DNA from: RUG572 sp964386385
GTDB lineage: Bacteria; Verrucomicrobiota; Kiritimatiellia; RFP12; UBA1067
NCBI GenBank assembly: GCA_964386385.1
Contig: CAYLRN010000031.1
Span: 1 to 25,965 of the forward strand
Direction of reading: 5' to 3'
DNA: 25,965 nucleotides
Made by a program: the position numbers and the translations under genes. The notes under the pieces are model-generated. The model was not told the origin of the DNA and did not search any database. It saw nothing but the letters and a program-made list of their open reading frames with translations. Of the stretch, positions 23,885 through 25,965 are shown one piece after another. Positions within the stretch are counted from its first letter, which is position 1. Each line of letters starts with the position of its first letter.

Positions 23885-24749
23885 TTTCGGCGAAATACTC
23901 GATGCATTCGAGGACGCGCTTCTTCTGGAAGCGGAACTTGGAACGCGCACGGTCGAATGCGACCGTGCGCTTCTAACGCCGCCGAGGGCCGAAGCGCCAA
24001 GGGCGGACGCGCAGGAGCGCGTCCCTCCCGCCGCCGCGCCGAAGCCGGATGTGCAGAGGCCGGTCGTCTCGACGGTGCAGTCCTCCGGTCCGTCTGCTCC
24101 GCCCGCCGCCGTCGCGCCACCTCCTCCGCAGGGGCGCGCGCAGCCTGCGCCCGCCGCGCCCGGCCTTGGCGAGGATTTCAGGAAGGAGCTTGAGGCCTGC
24201 GCGAAATGTCCGCTCGCCTCGCAGGGGCGCACCCATGTCGTGCCGGGTCAGGGCAACGCGAACTCGCCCGACTACATGTTCATCGGCGAAGCCCCCGGCG
24301 AGGCGGAAGACCGGCAGGGCGAGGCATTCGTAGGCGCCGCCGGGCAGTTCCTCACGAAGATGATAAACGCCATGGGCTATGCGCGGGAGGACGTCTTCAT
24401 CGCCAACGTCTGCAAGTGCCGTCCGCCCTCGAACCGCACGCCGACCCCGCAGGAGATGGAGGCGTGCCTTCCGTATCTCCACCGGCAGATAGAGGCCGTT
24501 AGGCCGAAGTGCATCGTCCTGCTCGGCCGCACCGCCATGAACGGACTCTTCCCGCACAGGCGTATCCGCCGCGGCGTCTGGGAGGAGTACCGCGGCATCC
24601 CTGCGATCGCCACGTTCCATCCCGCCTACGTCCTGCGCTTCGATTCCGCAAACGACCCCGGCGGACTTCGCAACGCGAAGGTCGAGGTGTGGAACACCTT
24701 GAAGATGGCGCTTGCGAAGTTCGGACGCACCCCGCCGTCGAGGAGGTAG
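23877..24749 (+). CDS. Family-4 (UDGa-type, Fe-S) uracil-DNA glycosylase with repeat-bearing N-terminal linker
   Basis: This encodes 290 residues from a GTG start that overlaps galE by 8 bp; no strong Shine-Dalgarno is present, so translational coupling is likely. It removes uracil from DNA. The catalytic domain (about 100-290) has GEAPGEAEDRQGEAFVGAAG near 139-158, NVCKCRPPSNRTPTP near 180-194 and the motif HPAYVLR near 252. Four Cys fit the 4Fe-4S pattern of family 4: two in CAKCPL (near 109-112), one in CKCRPP and one in MEAC. The N-terminus has a short helix (DFGEILDAFEDALLLEAE), as in longer homologues, then an Ala/Pro-rich linker (about 30-95). The linker is where two palindromes sit: 23945-23970 and a REP-like P2 copy at 24005-24029, encoding ADAQERVPP. 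The last codons AGG AGG TAG serve as the Shine-Dalgarno of the next gene. Confidence 0.9.
   Translation: MTDFGEILDAFEDALLLEAELGTRTVECDRALLTPPRAEAPRADAQERVPPAAAPKPDVQRPVVSTVQSSGPSAPPAAVAPPPPQGRAQPAPAAPGLGEDFRKELEACAKCPLASQGRTHVVPGQGNANSPDYMFIGEAPGEAEDRQGEAFVGAAGQFLTKMINAMGYAREDVFIANVCKCRPPSNRTPTPQEMEACLPYLHRQIEAVRPKCIVLLGRTAMNGLFPHRRIRRGVWEEYRGIPAIATFHPAYVLRFDSANDPGGLRNAKVEVWNTLKMALAKFGRTPPSRR
24005..24029 (-). repeat. REP-like P2 element inside the uracil-DNA glycosylase gene
   Basis: Stem GGACGCGC/GCGCGTCC (24005-24012, 24017-24024) with AGGA loop is followed by CTCCC. All 25 bp equal the reverse complement of the intergenic P2 at 13821-13845. It is read in frame as residues 43-51. Confidence 0.85.
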
Positions 24750-24753
24750 CCGC

Positions 24754-25593
24754 GTGTCCGCGAAGAGGATTGTTCGCGTCGGCGCGGAACTCGCCCGCCG
24801 CCTCCGCGAATATGCCGCCGCATACGAGACCGCGGAGTTCTTCCAACGCGATCCGTCGCGCTTCATGCGCGAGGCGCGGGATTCTGGCGGAAGTCCCGCC
24901 AGCTGCGAGGCGACCGCGTTCGTGGCCTCGTGCCTGAGTTTCGGCTCGATAGACCAGTTCCTGCCCAAAATCCGCGCCATCGTCGACTCCGCCGGCGGCG
25001 ACGTCGACCGGTGGATCCGAGAAGGCGCGTTCGAGGACTTCGCGCATTCCGGCGACCGCCGATGCTTCTACCGATATGTCACGTGGGATGCGCTCAACGC
25101 CTTCCTGCGCGCGTACCGGCACCTCATGGAGACGCGCGGAACGCTGGGCGAATATGTTCGCACGAATTCCAACGGAGAATGCCTCGGCGCGATCAAGGCC
25201 GTCTGCGCGGCGTTCGCCGGCTCCGGGGCCTGCGGTCTCGTGCCCGCAAGCGCCACTTCCGCCTGCAAGCGCCTCTGCATGTTCATGCGCTGGATGGGCC
25301 GTTTCGGCTCGCCCGTGGACCTCGGCCTCTGGTCCGGCTTCATCGACCGCCGCACGCTCATCGTGCCGCTCGACGTCCACGTCATGCAGGAGGCGCGCGC
25401 CCTGGGCCTTGCCGCGTCCGCGAACGCCACCATGTCCGCCGCAATGAAACTGACCGCGCTTCTGGCCGAGGTCTTCCCCGACGATCCCGCAAAAGGCGAT
25501 TTCGCCCTTTTCGGACACTCACGCGAAACCTCCGAGCAGAACCGCCGCGCCCCTCTTCCCACACGCGCCCATCGCGCCACCGCCCGTCACTGA
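24754..25593 (+). CDS. TIGR02757/DUF2400-family protein
   Basis: This encodes 279 residues from a GTG at 24754, chosen because a perfect AGGAGG (24741-24746) lies 7 bp upstream at the very end of the preceding gene. A longer frame starting at 24712 would lie inside that gene. Segments match the TIGR02757 family: DPSRFMREA, then ATAFVASCLSFGSIDQFLPKI (about 48-68). Later come CKRLCMFMRWMGRFGSPVDL and GLWSGFIDRRTLIVPLDVHV, and a C-terminal DDPAKGDFALFGH. In family members the repeated helical layout resembles helix-hairpin-helix DNA glycosylases, but the function is not established; the neighbouring uracil-DNA glycosylase hints at DNA repair. The C-terminal Arg/Ala tail after FALFGH is unique. 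It is the last gene of the efp-galE run; no terminator is visible. Confidence 0.85.
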   Translation: MSAKRIVRVGAELARRLREYAAAYETAEFFQRDPSRFMREARDSGGSPASCEATAFVASCLSFGSIDQFLPKIRAIVDSAGGDVDRWIREGAFEDFAHSGDRRCFYRYVTWDALNAFLRAYRHLMETRGTLGEYVRTNSNGECLGAIKAVCAAFAGSGACGLVPASATSACKRLCMFMRWMGRFGSPVDLGLWSGFIDRRTLIVPLDVHVMQEARALGLAASANATMSAAMKLTALLAEVFPDDPAKGDFALFGHSRETSEQNRRAPLPTRAHRATARH

Positions 25594-25890
25594 AATCTTC
25601 TCTTCTTTACCCTCCCCTCCCCCCGTCCCCCGCCCATCTTCGCGCCACCCCTCCCTCCGTCCGTCCTTTTTCGCGCATTCCCCGCCCCCGCCCTGCGCAG
25701 TTCTTTCACCCTTCCTTTCCTTCGCCGCCGGTGTCCCGCCCCGCTCTCTTCTCCCCGCCGCCCTTGTTCCGCCCGCCTCTGCCAATCGCCGGCCGTCCCG
25801 GCCATCGGAGTTCCGCATCCCCGCCCTCTCTGCCCCGCCGCCCCCCCCCCCCTCGCCCCGCCCCCTGGAAACTTTTTTCACTTTTTTCCC
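25594..25890. other. Pyrimidine-rich non-coding tract with a 12-C homopolymer
   Basis: About 300 bp of the plus strand is dominated by C and T, with many C runs, including twelve consecutive C at 25841-25852. No start-anchored gene with a ribosome-binding site is apparent on either strand. It separates the TIGR02757 gene from the promoter at 25900 and shows strong strand asymmetry compared with the rest of the window. Confidence 0.7.
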
Positions 25891-25899
25891 CGGCCCCCC

Positions 25900-25928
25900 T
25901 TGCGCGGCGTGCGGCGAAGTGGTATACT
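25900..25928 (+). promoter_or_regulatory. Putative promoter for a gene beyond the window
   Basis: TTGCGC (25900-25905), 17-bp spacer, TATACT (25923-25928). Transcription would begin near 25935 and proceed rightward out of the window. Confidence 0.5.
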
Positions 25929-25965
25929 TCTCACCCGTCGCCACCACGCGGGGCAACCACCCCAC

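Overview
The window is GC-rich chromosomal DNA. It carries a housekeeping backbone (ribosomal protein L17, LeuRS, aspartate kinase, EF-P, GalE, family-4 uracil-DNA glycosylase) interrupted by very large secreted beta-rich surface proteins and by intergenic DNA packed with palindromic repeats. LamG-like and autotransporter-associated-strand surface proteins, a secreted esterase, GTG starts and strong AGGAGG/TATAAT signals together suggest a Gram-negative bacterium of the Planctomycetota-Verrucomicrobiota-Kiritimatiellota-Lentisphaerota group, most likely a gut-type Kiritimatiellota or Lentisphaerota genome. This placement is inference from gene content; no 16S or marker tree was possible.

Layout. 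1-165: 3' end of rplQ. 162-330: a hairpin of 8-bp repeats and two palindromic (REP-like) elements. 570-2162: a secreted LamG-like protein, followed by a strong terminator. 2228-3162: an intergenic island of about four 180-bp tandem units built from REP-like palindromes, bounded on both sides by oppositely oriented TTAAGTGG arrays. 3279-9983: a 2234-residue secreted protein with a lamin-tail-like domain, only 19 bp upstream of leuS (10003-12609). 12688-13596: a PfkB-family sugar kinase. 13629-13939: a roughly 310-bp element with inverted ends that carries two more REP-like palindromes. 14140-16914: a secreted PATR-type beta-helix protein. 17007-18380: an ATPase_2/DUF234 protein whose promoter lies in a perfect 44-bp palindrome. 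18475-20833: aspartate kinase and a PIG3-type quinone oxidoreductase. 20861-22105 (minus): a secreted alpha/beta hydrolase, divergent from efp. 22234-25593: a compact run of efp, galE, uracil-DNA glycosylase and a TIGR02757-type protein with overlapping or closely coupled genes. 25594-25965: a pyrimidine-rich non-coding stretch ending in a promoter that points out of the window.

The genes do not form one recognisable new pathway. The unusual part is the repeat biology. Two families of palindromic element recur here with conserved flanks and compensatory stem changes. They occur singly, in a fixed order as pairs, as a tandem array with apparently inverted loops, inside a MITE-like unit and inside a coding sequence (the uracil-DNA glycosylase linker). 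The 8-bp TTAAGTGG arrays come as inverted pairs, and all four arrays have the same outer boundary, GATTAAG. No transposase or RAYT gene is present in the window, so any mobilising enzyme must lie elsewhere.
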